From assembly GCA_963169765.1 (NCBI GenBank), contig CAUJEN010000024.1, forward strand, positions 62,001-126,000: a DNA stretch of 64,000 nt. The letters run 5' to 3'. This DNA is from QWHO01 sp021404945 (GTDB lineage: Bacteria; Vulcanimicrobiota; Xenobia; Xenobiales; QWHO01). The notes beneath the pieces were generated by a model that was not told where the DNA came from, did not search any database, and saw nothing but the letters and a program-made list of their open reading frames with translations. Below are positions 43,019-50,531 of the stretch, in pieces. Made by a program: the position numbers and the translations under genes. Positions within the stretch are counted from its first letter, which is position 1, and the number at the start of each line of letters is the position of its first letter.

Positions 43019-43069
43019 ATGCCGGGCGTCGCGCAGCCGGAAGACTGTGTCAAGGGGGTTTCCGGCTGC
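43019..43069. repeat. Dispersed palindromic repeat, copy B (hairpin 5)
   Basis: Second copy of the repeat at 40981-41030, in the same orientation. The palindrome is better here: GCAGCCGGAA (43033-43042) with TTCCGGCTGC (43060-43069), 10 perfect pairs. The gap 42746-43181 holds only this hairpin array and the leader of the next gene; no protein-coding signal was seen. Confidence 0.78.
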
Positions 43070-43181
43070 GCTCCCAGGCAGGTCAACACCGAGGCTTGTG
43101 TCGAATCATGATCGACATTCCGCCCATCCCGGTAGGACGCAGGACAGGCCCCCGGCGTTAACTTGAGCAGGGAGAGTCAGC

Positions 43182-43889
43182 ATGAGCACGTTGCAAGGCA
43201 CCTCGAACCCCAACTACAGCTTCACGGGAGTCCAAACCGTGGGCACTTACCCGACCGGCGGTCCCAACCCGACAACGCCGGTCATGCAGGTCTCCTACAC
43301 TCAGGAGCAGCTCGCAATCATTGCGGTCTCCGTCCAGCGCGAGCGAGAGCTTTACAACCAGTGGGGCTTCGTGGCCGGGCAGCCCGCGAGCTGTCCGTGT
43401 CACTGCCACGCGGTCACCAACCCGGACCCGCCGGCCGTTACCCAACCGGTCCCGGGCCCCACCAATCCAAGCTTCCCATTCATCGGCCCCTACACCGGCC
43501 CGGGCGGGCTTCCCCAGCAGTCACCCAACGTGCTCGGCCCCTTCGGCGGGCAAGGCGGACTGCCTCAAGGTCCCTACGTGCTCGGGCCCTGGGATGGTCA
43601 GGGAGGCCTGCCTCAAGGACCCTACGTGCTCGGGCCCTGGGATGGCCCGGGCGGCTTGCCTCAGGGTCCGAATGTGCTCGGCCCCTTCGGGGGTCAGGGT
43701 GGTCTGCCTCAGGGTCCTTACGTGCTCGGCCCCTTCGGGGGTCAGGGTGGTCTGCCCGCTGGACCGAACGTGCTCGGACCCTTCGGTGGACCGGGCGGGC
43801 TGCCGGGCCAGTCCCCGCAACTGCTTGGCCCGGCCAGCTTCGGGGCGCCCAACGGCACCTTCCCCTTCTTCGGGCAGTTTCCGTCCTGA
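43182..43889 (+). CDS. Gly/Pro/Leu-rich tandem-repeat protein
   Basis: 235 residues with a GGGAG Shine-Dalgarno sequence. A 107-residue N-terminal part (with SCPCHCH) is followed by seven units of about 16 residues, consensus GGLPQGPYVLGPFGGQ, encoded by a 48-bp DNA repeat. The last 25 residues are Phe-rich (FPFFGQFPS). No signal peptide is obvious. The composition recalls silk- or collagen-like structural proteins; function unknown. Convergent with the NamZ fusion, only 4 bases away. Confidence 0.82.
   Translation: MSTLQGTSNPNYSFTGVQTVGTYPTGGPNPTTPVMQVSYTQEQLAIIAVSVQRERELYNQWGFVAGQPASCPCHCHAVTNPDPPAVTQPVPGPTNPSFPFIGPYTGPGGLPQQSPNVLGPFGGQGGLPQGPYVLGPWDGQGGLPQGPYVLGPWDGPGGLPQGPNVLGPFGGQGGLPQGPYVLGPFGGQGGLPAGPNVLGPFGGPGGLPGQSPQLLGPASFGAPNGTFPFFGQFPS
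43503..43830 (+). repeat. 48-bp tandem coding repeat
   Basis: About seven units of 48 bp encode the 16-residue GGLPQGPxVLGP motif. Neighbouring units are nearly identical at DNA level (for example 43558-43605 and 43606-43653), which suggests recent expansion or homogenisation. Confidence 0.85.
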
Positions 43890-43893
43890 GCTC

Positions 43894-46263
43894 TCAGTAA
43901 AGCAAGAACCTCGCGCGGCGCTTTCGAAAACGCTCCAGGTCGGCCTCCCAGGAGGCCTCGATCTGAGCCGGAGTTTCTCCCGCCAGTAACCGACGCAGGC
44001 TGTCGGCGTTGTCGAGCAGCCGTCCCAGCTTCTCGGTTTCGAGCTCGCGCGGGTGCAAACGCAGCAGGGCCGCGGCCAGCTCCATCCCCAGCCGCACGGG
44101 GCGCAGGCGGGCGCGGTCGGTGACCAGGATCTGCACCCCCCTGCACTGCTCTCCGGCGTAGACCGAGCTCTGGGGTGTGAAGCGCACGGGCACGAAGCGA
44201 ACGCCGCTCAGGCCCTGCTCGTTGAGCAGCAGGGCGAAACGATCTGCATCCAGCCAGGGAGCGCCCAGTTGCTCGAAGGGCCTGTCGGTGCCGCGCCCCA
44301 CCGACAGGTTGGTGGCCTCCCACAGGCCCACCCCGGGATAGAGCAGCGCGGCCGCAGGTCCGCGCAGGTTGGGCGAGGGATTCACCCACTCTTGCTGGGT
44401 CTGGTCGAACCAGAGCGAGCGGGCCCAGGGATCCATCGCGATGACCCGCAGATCGGCGCCGATCTTGCGCTCGGCGTTGAACATGCGGGCCAGCTCGCCC
44501 ATGGTCATCCCGTGGCGCACGGGCAGAGTGTGAGGGCAGGTGAAGGAGTCGCGCTCGGCGTCGGCCACCGGGCCCTCCACCGCCTCTCCGCCCAGCGGGT
44601 TGGGGCGGTCGAGCACGAACACGGGCAGCCCGGCCCGGGCTCCCTCCTCGAGCAGGTAGCGCAGGGTGGTGCTGTAGGTATAGTAGCGCGTGCCGCAATC
44701 CTGGATGTCGTAGACCAGGGCGTCCAGACCCTCCAGGTCCTCGGAACGGGGGCGCTTTCTCTCGCCGTAGAGGCTGACCACCGGCAGGCCGGTGAGCGGG
44801 TCGACCCCATCGGGCACTTTCTCGTCAAGCTGACCGCGCAGCCCGTGCTCGGGCGAGAAGATGCGCACCAGCCGCACTCCGGGGGCCTTGTGCAGCAGGT
44901 CCACCGTCAGCACCCCCTGGCGGTTGCGACCGGTGTGGTTGGTCACCACTCCCACGCGCATCCCGGCCAGCTCGCGAAAGCCGTTCTCCTGCAGGATGTC
45001 GATGCCGTTCAGAGTGCGCCGCGAGAGAAGCGGCGAGGGGGGCAGGCCGGCCAGCTTCTCCAGCCGCGCCTCGAGCTCGCTCAGGCCGCGGGCCACCTCG
45101 GCCGCGTAGCGCTGCTCGGCCTGACGCCAGGCGGTCTGCTGATCGGTGGCGGCGCCGGCCGCCAGGGTAGACACCCGGGCTCGCAGGGGGGTCACGTCCC
45201 CCTTACCGTCGGGGTGCACGCGGTTGGACAGGAAGACCACGAAAATCTCGCTGGTAGGATCCACCCACAGGGAGGTGCCGGTCCACCCGGTGTGCCCGAA
45301 GGATCCCCGGGGGAACAGCTCGCCCCGGTTGGCCGAGTAGGGCGAATCGATGTCCAGCCCCAGCCCACGGGTGTGGCCGCTGGCGGAGACCACCACCGGA
45401 CGGGTCATGCGGGCCACCGAGGCCGGGCTGAGCACCCCGCCCCCCTGGTCGAGCAGCATCTGGGCGAAGAGAGCCACGTCGTCGGCGGTGGCAAAGAGGC
45501 CCGCGTGGCCGCCTACGCCGCCCATGCGCGCGGCCACGTGGTCGTGCACGACGCCTCGAAGCACGACGGCTGCGCGGCGCTCGGTGGGGGCGACGTTGGG
45601 CTCGATGCGCGGCCCGAAGCCGGTCTGCGACATCTGCAGGGGACCGAAGAGATGCCGGGCGGAAAACTGATCCAGGGGCTGGCCCGCGATGCGCTGCACC
45701 AGGAGCCCCAGCGCGATGTAATTGATGTCGGAATACTCGAAGTGGGTGCCCGGGGGGTGGCGCAGGTATTCGCGAGAGAGCTCGCCGACCGCACCCTGCA
45801 GGCCCTGCCAGTCGCGGGTGCGGTCCAGGCCGCTGCCGTAGCCCGAGGTGTGGGTTAACAGCTCCTGCACGGTCACCCTGCGGGCGGCCGGGTCCTCGAG
45901 CTCGGGGAAGTAGAGCCCCAGCGGGTCGCTCAGGCGCAGGCGGCCCCGCTCCACCAGCAGCATCACGCTGGGAGCGGTAGCCAGGGGCTTGGTCAGGCTG
46001 GCCAGGTCGAAGATGGTGTCCACGGTCATGGGCTCGGCCGCCGGCTCCAGGGCGCGCTGGCCAAAGGCGCGGCGATAGACGATCTTGCCCCGCCGGCCCA
46101 CGATCACCACCGCTCCCGGCAGCTTGCCGGCGGCGATGGCCTGGCTCACCACGCGCTCGATCTCAGAAAGACGCGCTGCCGACATGTCCACCGATTCCGG
46201 ATCGACCTCGGGCAGTCCTCGGGCCGGAGCCAGCAGAGCCAGCACCAGCAAAAACCAGAGCAT
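43894..46263 (-). CDS. Beta-lactamase-fold hydrolase fused to NamZ (DUF1343) muramidase
   Basis: 789 residues. A signal peptide (LLVLALLAPARGLPE) precedes a serine beta-lactamase/EstB-type domain (about 25-385) with SLTK as the SxxK motif, YSDIN as the YxN and a HTG triad late in the domain. Residues 415-789 form a DUF1343/NamZ domain (MRVGVVTNHTGRN, IFSPEHGLRG, YDIQDCGTRYYTYSTTL), the exo-N-acetylmuramidase family. Such fusions occur in peptidoglycan-recycling loci. Probably periplasmic or lipid-free secreted. It follows the small secreted protein gene by two bases. Confidence 0.93.
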   Translation of the reverse strand: MLWFLLVLALLAPARGLPEVDPESVDMSAARLSEIERVVSQAIAAGKLPGAVVIVGRRGKIVYRRAFGQRALEPAAEPMTVDTIFDLASLTKPLATAPSVMLLVERGRLRLSDPLGLYFPELEDPAARRVTVQELLTHTSGYGSGLDRTRDWQGLQGAVGELSREYLRHPPGTHFEYSDINYIALGLLVQRIAGQPLDQFSARHLFGPLQMSQTGFGPRIEPNVAPTERRAAVVLRGVVHDHVAARMGGVGGHAGLFATADDVALFAQMLLDQGGGVLSPASVARMTRPVVVSASGHTRGLGLDIDSPYSANRGELFPRGSFGHTGWTGTSLWVDPTSEIFVVFLSNRVHPDGKGDVTPLRARVSTLAAGAATDQQTAWRQAEQRYAAEVARGLSELEARLEKLAGLPPSPLLSRRTLNGIDILQENGFRELAGMRVGVVTNHTGRNRQGVLTVDLLHKAPGVRLVRIFSPEHGLRGQLDEKVPDGVDPLTGLPVVSLYGERKRPRSEDLEGLDALVYDIQDCGTRYYTYSTTLRYLLEEGARAGLPVFVLDRPNPLGGEAVEGPVADAERDSFTCPHTLPVRHGMTMGELARMFNAERKIGADLRVIAMDPWARSLWFDQTQQEWVNPSPNLRGPAAALLYPGVGLWEATNLSVGRGTDRPFEQLGAPWLDADRFALLLNEQGLSGVRFVPVRFTPQSSVYAGEQCRGVQILVTDRARLRPVRLGMELAAALLRLHPRELETEKLGRLLDNADSLRRLLAGETPAQIEASWEADLERFRKRRARFLLY

Positions 46264-46265
46264 GG

Positions 46266-46724
46266 TTAGCGATTCACCTCGCGCACCTCGCCGTTGCGCC
46301 GGTCCACCACCACCAGGTGGTAGCGGCCCACGTCGTTGGGGACCGAGGCGTACTTCGCCTCCTCGGGTGTCACCCGCTCGACCTGCAGGTGCACGCTCTC
46401 CCCGTCGCTCTGAAGGCGCAACTGCACGATCTTCACCCGGGTGTGGGGAAAGTTGCTGGTGGCCACCACGGCCATGTTCTCGGTGAAGTCGATCTTGGGG
46501 CGCTTCAAGAGCGGGTCGTCGCTCGGTGGAGCCGGATTGGTCTTGGAGATCTCGGTCCTGGGAATGCGGTCGATGAAAGCGTCGTAAGCCTTTTGATCGC
46601 GCAGCACCAGCACCCCGCCCGGGCCGTGCAGGCTCAGCACTCCGCTATACTCAGCCGTGGGGAACAAAAGCGCCTCCCCGGCGCCCAGGGCGAGGAGAGC
46701 CAGCAGCAAGAGCCACTTTCTCAT
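46266..46724 (-). CDS. Small secreted protein of unknown function
   Basis: 152 residues with a signal peptide (MRKWLLLLALLALGAGEA), then a mixed alpha/beta domain (GVLVLRDQKAYDAFIDRIPR; NMAVVATSNFPHTRVKIVQL). No family was recognised. ATG overlaps the stop of the upstream gene (ATGA), and the NamZ fusion starts two bases downstream, so all three should be co-translated. Confidence 0.75.
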   Translation of the reverse strand: MRKWLLLLALLALGAGEALLFPTAEYSGVLSLHGPGGVLVLRDQKAYDAFIDRIPRTEISKTNPAPPSDDPLLKRPKIDFTENMAVVATSNFPHTRVKIVQLRLQSDGESVHLQVERVTPEEAKYASVPNDVGRYHLVVVDRRNGEVREVNR

Positions 46725-47224
46725 CGCGTGGGGGCAAGCAGATAGAGATGGGGGGCCAGATCGGTCATGTCCAGGTTGACCATCTCGGCCTGGACGGCCT
46801 GTCCGTTCACCTGGCCGCTCAGCTGGCCGCGGGAAAGATCAAGCTCCAGGTCCACCGACTTCGAGCCCACCGTGCCGTGCAGGCTGTCGTGATCAAAGCG
46901 AAGGTTCCACTGGTCCTGGCCGGAAGAGCCGGAGATGGTGTGAGCGCCCAGGTTGACATCCAGGTTGAGCGGCTGGCCGTTGGCCTCACCCTCGAGGCGG
47001 ACGCGGGTGGGGGTCCAGCCCACCATGGCCAGCTCCACCTCGTGGCCGTTGGCCACCCCCTCGATGGCTCCGCGGTCGTGGTCGATGCTGAGTGAGACCG
47101 AATCCTGATTGGCCGTGCCGGCCACGGTGTGCAGGCGACGGTCGAAACTGAGGTCCAGCGAAGCCCCGTTGGCCTGCCCGCGGATCCATCCGAGGCGCGG
47201 CGGGGCGAGAGTGCTCAAAGCCAT
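46721..47224 (-). CDS. Beta-repeat protein
   Basis: 167 residues consisting almost wholly of about 22-residue units: (I/V)xGxANGxxLxLxxD (IRGQANGASLDLSFDR, IEGVANGHEVELAMVG, LEGEANGQPLNLDVNL, LSGQVNGQAVQAEMVN). They predict a regular beta-sheet or beta-roll. No signal peptide. A GGAGGG Shine-Dalgarno sequence precedes the ATG. First gene of the three-gene unit ending in the NamZ fusion. Confidence 0.78.
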   Translation of the reverse strand: MALSTLAPPRLGWIRGQANGASLDLSFDRRLHTVAGTANQDSVSLSIDHDRGAIEGVANGHEVELAMVGWTPTRVRLEGEANGQPLNLDVNLGAHTISGSSGQDQWNLRFDHDSLHGTVGSKSVDLELDLSRGQLSGQVNGQAVQAEMVNLDMTDLAPHLYLLAPTR

Positions 47225-47310
47225 GGCAAAGTCCCTCCAAAATTCTCTCTCCGTGTATCTGTGGCGCCAGTATAGTCAGAGAGGGCCGGGAAACGGTGAA
47301 CGAGGTGTTA

Positions 47311-48090
47311 ATGTGTTGCTGCAAACCTTCCACTCTCGGGGGCGGAATCGAGCCCCGAGCTGTCGAAACCCGGCAGGTGGATTCCATCATGCGAACCGGG
47401 GTCAGCGGCCTCAAGGTGGTGGCTCAGGTCCGGGCGGCTGTGCCCGAGCAATCCGGCGATGGATTCGAGGTGGCCCCCCGGCCCGACGGCACCACCGCCA
47501 TCTGGCTGCTCGATGCGGTGGGCCACGGTGAGCAGGCCCGCGCCGAGCGCCAGCAGATCACCCAACTGCTCAAATCCGACCCCAACTGGGCCTCGCTCGA
47601 CCCCGAGCAAGCTCTCTCCCGCGCCGACGAGCTGCTGGCCGCCGACGGCAAGGACGGCTCCATGGCCTTCGTCCAGGTGGACCCGGCCAGAGAGAAGATC
47701 TCCGTGGCCCTGGCCGGGGGGATCCCTTTCCCGATGATCCTTCGCGGCGACTCGGGTGCCCTGGAGACCATCGAGCCTGGTGGCCTGTTCGTCGGGTATG
47801 GCTATGCCGACATCCAGCACGACGTGGTGCAGACCGACTTCCGTCCCGGCGACCGGCTGGTGCTCTTCAGCGACGGGATCACCGAGGCACGCGACCAGAG
47901 CGACACCCTGTTCACCCTCGAGGGGGTCTCCCGGACCCTCCAGGGCTCCTCGAGCGCGCCTCCAGAGCAGATTCTGGACCGCCTCATGCACGCCAGCTTG
48001 AACCACGCTGGCCGTGAGTTGCCTGAGGATGACACCACCGTGATCGTGGTGGAGTTCCCCGTGCAGGGTTCTTTCAGCCCCCCCACTTAG
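47311..48090 (+). CDS. SpoIIE/PP2C-type phosphatase
   Basis: 259 residues from ATG 47311 (GAGG five bases upstream); GTG 47296 is possible. The N-terminus MCCCKPS is Cys-rich. The PP2C-like SpoIIE domain has an acidic metal site in TAIWLLDAVGHGEQA, GSMAFVQVDPAREKISVALA, LVLFSDGITEARD and the final acidic DDTTVIVVEF. Family members dephosphorylate anti-anti-sigma factors or similar regulators; none is encoded nearby. The PQQ propeller gene follows after nine bases. Confidence 0.85.
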   Translation: MCCCKPSTLGGGIEPRAVETRQVDSIMRTGVSGLKVVAQVRAAVPEQSGDGFEVAPRPDGTTAIWLLDAVGHGEQARAERQQITQLLKSDPNWASLDPEQALSRADELLAADGKDGSMAFVQVDPAREKISVALAGGIPFPMILRGDSGALETIEPGGLFVGYGYADIQHDVVQTDFRPGDRLVLFSDGITEARDQSDTLFTLEGVSRTLQGSSSAPPEQILDRLMHASLNHAGRELPEDDTTVIVVEFPVQGSFSPPT

Positions 48091-48099
48091 ACTCAGGGC

Positions 48100-49185
48100 A
48101 TGGAATTAGGCGCCGCAACCCGGGCCCTGAGCAGCATCAAGGATGCCGATCCGCATCGGCTCTGGTCGTGCCAGCCGGAAGAGCTGATCGAGGAAGACCA
48201 GCGCCCCTTCGCGGTCAAGGGCACCTTTTACGCCTCCCCGGTCGAGGATACCGTGCTGATCGGCTATCAGGGCCGCCTGGCCCGGCTCGACAGCCTGGAC
48301 GGCAAGCAGAAGGAAGTGCTCAACACCGAGAAGGCAGGCTTCTGGTTCTCGGACTGCTGGCAGACCCTCACGCCGGACGGCAAGACGCTGCTGCAGGCCG
48401 ATGACAGGGCCATCACCGCCCTGGACGTGGCTACCGGCAAGAAGCGCTGGACCTTCCCCAACCGCGACAAGGAGACCAGCTTCGGCCGGGCCGGGCCCAG
48501 CGTGGGCCCGGACGGCACGGTCTATTTCGGCACCACCAACGGAGCCGTCTACGCCCTCAACGGCCAGACCGGCAAGAAGCTGTGGAAAGCCAACACCGGG
48601 GCCTATGCCCGGGCAGCTCCGGCCATCGGGCCGGATGGCAAGATTTACGTAGGTTTGCTGGGGGGCGACCGCCTGCCCCTGGTGGTGCTGAACGCAGCCG
48701 ACGGCAGCGAGGAGCGGCGCCTCCCCCTGCGGGGCAACCTGCGCACCGAGCCCTGGGTGGGCGGTGACGGGGCGGTCTTCGTCAAGCTCGACGGCGGCGT
48801 GACATCGCTCGACCCGACGACCGGGCAGGACCGCTGGAAGGTCAAGCCGGGGCCTCGCGACGACGTGCTGGGCCCGGCTCCGGGCCCGGACGGGCAGTAC
48901 TACTTCAGCACTCGCCAGGGCAAGCTGCTGGCCGTGAACGCCGCCGACGGGCAAGAGACCTGGCGCCTGGACGCCGAGCAGCGCCTCAGCTCGGGCCCTC
49001 AGGTGGACCGCCACGGGGTGCTCTACGTCATGAACGACGAGGGCGAGGTGGAAGCCTTCGCCCGCAACAGGTCGACCCGCCTGGCCGCCCAGGCCAGCGC
49101 CGCCCTGGCCGCCGGACCGGCGGTGGGAGCGGGCCACGGCTACTTCGTGGTGGGCGGCGTGCGCCTGGCCATGGCCACTCGCTGA
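48100..49185 (+). CDS. PQQ-like beta-propeller protein
   Basis: 361 residues without a signal peptide. Blades are recognisable as VYFGTTNGAVYALNGQTGKK, IYVGLLGGDRLPLVVLNA, VFVKLDGGVTSLDPTTG and YYFSTRQGKLLAVNAADGQ. No quinone-binding enzyme residues were identified, so it is likely a binding propeller. It ends YFVVGGVRLAMATR, a similar V-V-G-G ending to those of the helical-repeat proteins. Nine bases after the SpoIIE-type phosphatase gene. Confidence 0.85.
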   Translation: MELGAATRALSSIKDADPHRLWSCQPEELIEEDQRPFAVKGTFYASPVEDTVLIGYQGRLARLDSLDGKQKEVLNTEKAGFWFSDCWQTLTPDGKTLLQADDRAITALDVATGKKRWTFPNRDKETSFGRAGPSVGPDGTVYFGTTNGAVYALNGQTGKKLWKANTGAYARAAPAIGPDGKIYVGLLGGDRLPLVVLNAADGSEERRLPLRGNLRTEPWVGGDGAVFVKLDGGVTSLDPTTGQDRWKVKPGPRDDVLGPAPGPDGQYYFSTRQGKLLAVNAADGQETWRLDAEQRLSSGPQVDRHGVLYVMNDEGEVEAFARNRSTRLAAQASAALAAGPAVGAGHGYFVVGGVRLAMATR

Positions 49186-49187
49186 GC

Positions 49188-49469
49188 GCTGATCTGCGCA
49201 TCCCGGCAGGCCTGTTAGATCTCGAGCTCCCGGAGTTCTCCCTGGTCCTGGGAGGACCACTTGACCAGCTCTTTCGTCGCGCCCGCCTGACCGGAAACCC
49301 AACTCGAGCTCGCCTGTTGCTCTTGCCCTTGCTGGCCTGGCTGCCTCTGCCCTTGCTCTCCTCGCTGGAGGGCAACGCCTGGGGTCCCAGGGTGCAGGTC
49401 CCGTTCCTCCTCGACCTGGACGTGCACACGCGGTTCTTGCTGGCGCTCCCCCTGTTCGTGGCGGCCTGA
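49188..49469 (+). pseudogene. Remnant of an integral-membrane-protein gene
   Basis: In one frame the gap between the propeller and WYL genes reads FSLVLGGPLDQLFRRARLTG, then hydrophobic LLLLPLLAWLPLPLLSSLEG, then VPFLLDLDVHTRFLLALPLF and a stop at 49467. This is the N-terminal signature of a familiar hypothetical membrane-protein family that normally continues for several hundred residues. No ATG, GTG or TTG opens the frame, and nothing downstream restores it. I read this as a decayed or deletion-truncated gene. Confidence 0.7.
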
Positions 49470-49543
49470 AAGTCGTGTTCTGAGCTACCAGGTAGCCCGC
49501 CGCTGAGAGGAAAGCGCCCCGATGACCTGCGAAGGCTCCGCCC

Positions 49544-50479
49544 ATGGCAGGGGAACGAAATCAAGCCAAGGCGGCCCGTCTCACCCGGTTGAGCCTGCTC
49601 CTGCGGTCTCGCTCTTACACGCTGGACGAGCTGGCCGAGGAGTTCGGCAAAGATCGGCGCACCATCCAGCGAGACCTGGCCCACCTGCGCGAGTGGCTCG
49701 GCTGCCAGCTTGAGCCTCGCGACGGGCGCTACCAGCTCGACTCGGACGGCTACCTGACCCCTCCCCCCTTGACCCTGGAGGAGATGTGGGCCCTGTTTCT
49801 GGCCTGTCGCGCGCTGGCCAGCCGGGGCACCTTTCCCGAAGCGGCCAGAACCGCCCTGGAGAAGCTGCGCGGATCGGCCCAGTCCTTCACGCGCCGCACC
49901 CTGGCGGACCTGGACGAGGCCGTCGAGACGGGTCCGGACCAGCATGCTTTCTCGTCGGAGTATCTGCGCCTGACCCTGGAGGCTTACCGTCGCAAGGAAT
50001 CCATCGACATCGAGTATCGCTCCATCAAGAGCAGCGAGGCGGTGGCCCGCCGGCTGGATCCCTGGGGCGTCTTCCTGCTGCAGGAGCACTGGTACGTGGT
50101 GGGTTTTGACCACCTGCGGGGAGAGCAGCGCACCTTCAAGCTGGCCCGCATGCAGTCGCTCAAGCTCAGCGGGGTCAAGCACGAGCGGCCGCGGGGCTTC
50201 GAACCCGGCTCGGCGGTCTTCCACAGCTTTGACGTGGGCGACGCACCTCCCCAGAGGGTCTGCCTCAAAGTGGCGCCCGAGCTGGCCCGCCTGCTCGAGG
50301 AGAACCCCGGCCATCCAAGCCAGAAGGTGGAGGGCGAGCTGGTCGAGCTCCAGGTCAAGGCTCCTCTGCGCATGCTCCGCTGGCTGCTGGGCCTGAGCAA
50401 CGTGGAGGTGCTCGAGCCGCCCGAATTGCGCGCCGCCCTGGCCGCCGAGGCCGAGAAAATCGCGGAGCGACACAGGTGA
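49544..50479 (+). CDS. HTH-WYL transcriptional regulator (YafY family)
   Basis: 311 residues. N-terminal winged helix (TLDELAEEFGKDRRTIQRDL, about 26-45) and a WYL domain near 150-220 (SIDIEYRS; DPWGVFLLQEHWYVVGFDHL; RTFKLARMQSLKL), with the C-terminal WCX part after it. WYL domains sense nucleic acid or nucleotide ligands and control stress or defence genes. No defence genes flank it; the target promoter is not visible. Confidence 0.93.
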   Translation: MAGERNQAKAARLTRLSLLLRSRSYTLDELAEEFGKDRRTIQRDLAHLREWLGCQLEPRDGRYQLDSDGYLTPPPLTLEEMWALFLACRALASRGTFPEAARTALEKLRGSAQSFTRRTLADLDEAVETGPDQHAFSSEYLRLTLEAYRRKESIDIEYRSIKSSEAVARRLDPWGVFLLQEHWYVVGFDHLRGEQRTFKLARMQSLKLSGVKHERPRGFEPGSAVFHSFDVGDAPPQRVCLKVAPELARLLEENPGHPSQKVEGELVELQVKAPLRMLRWLLGLSNVEVLEPPELRAALAAEAEKIAERHR

Positions 50480-50531
50480 CCCAGCGCCCTATGGAATTGA
50501 GGCCGCACCCCGCAACACGGAACCCGCATCG

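Noticed and set aside
43503..43830. 48-bp repeats considered as a CRISPR array
   Set aside because: The units are contiguous, stay in reading frame and encode a 16-residue repeat; there are no unique spacers and no cas genes.
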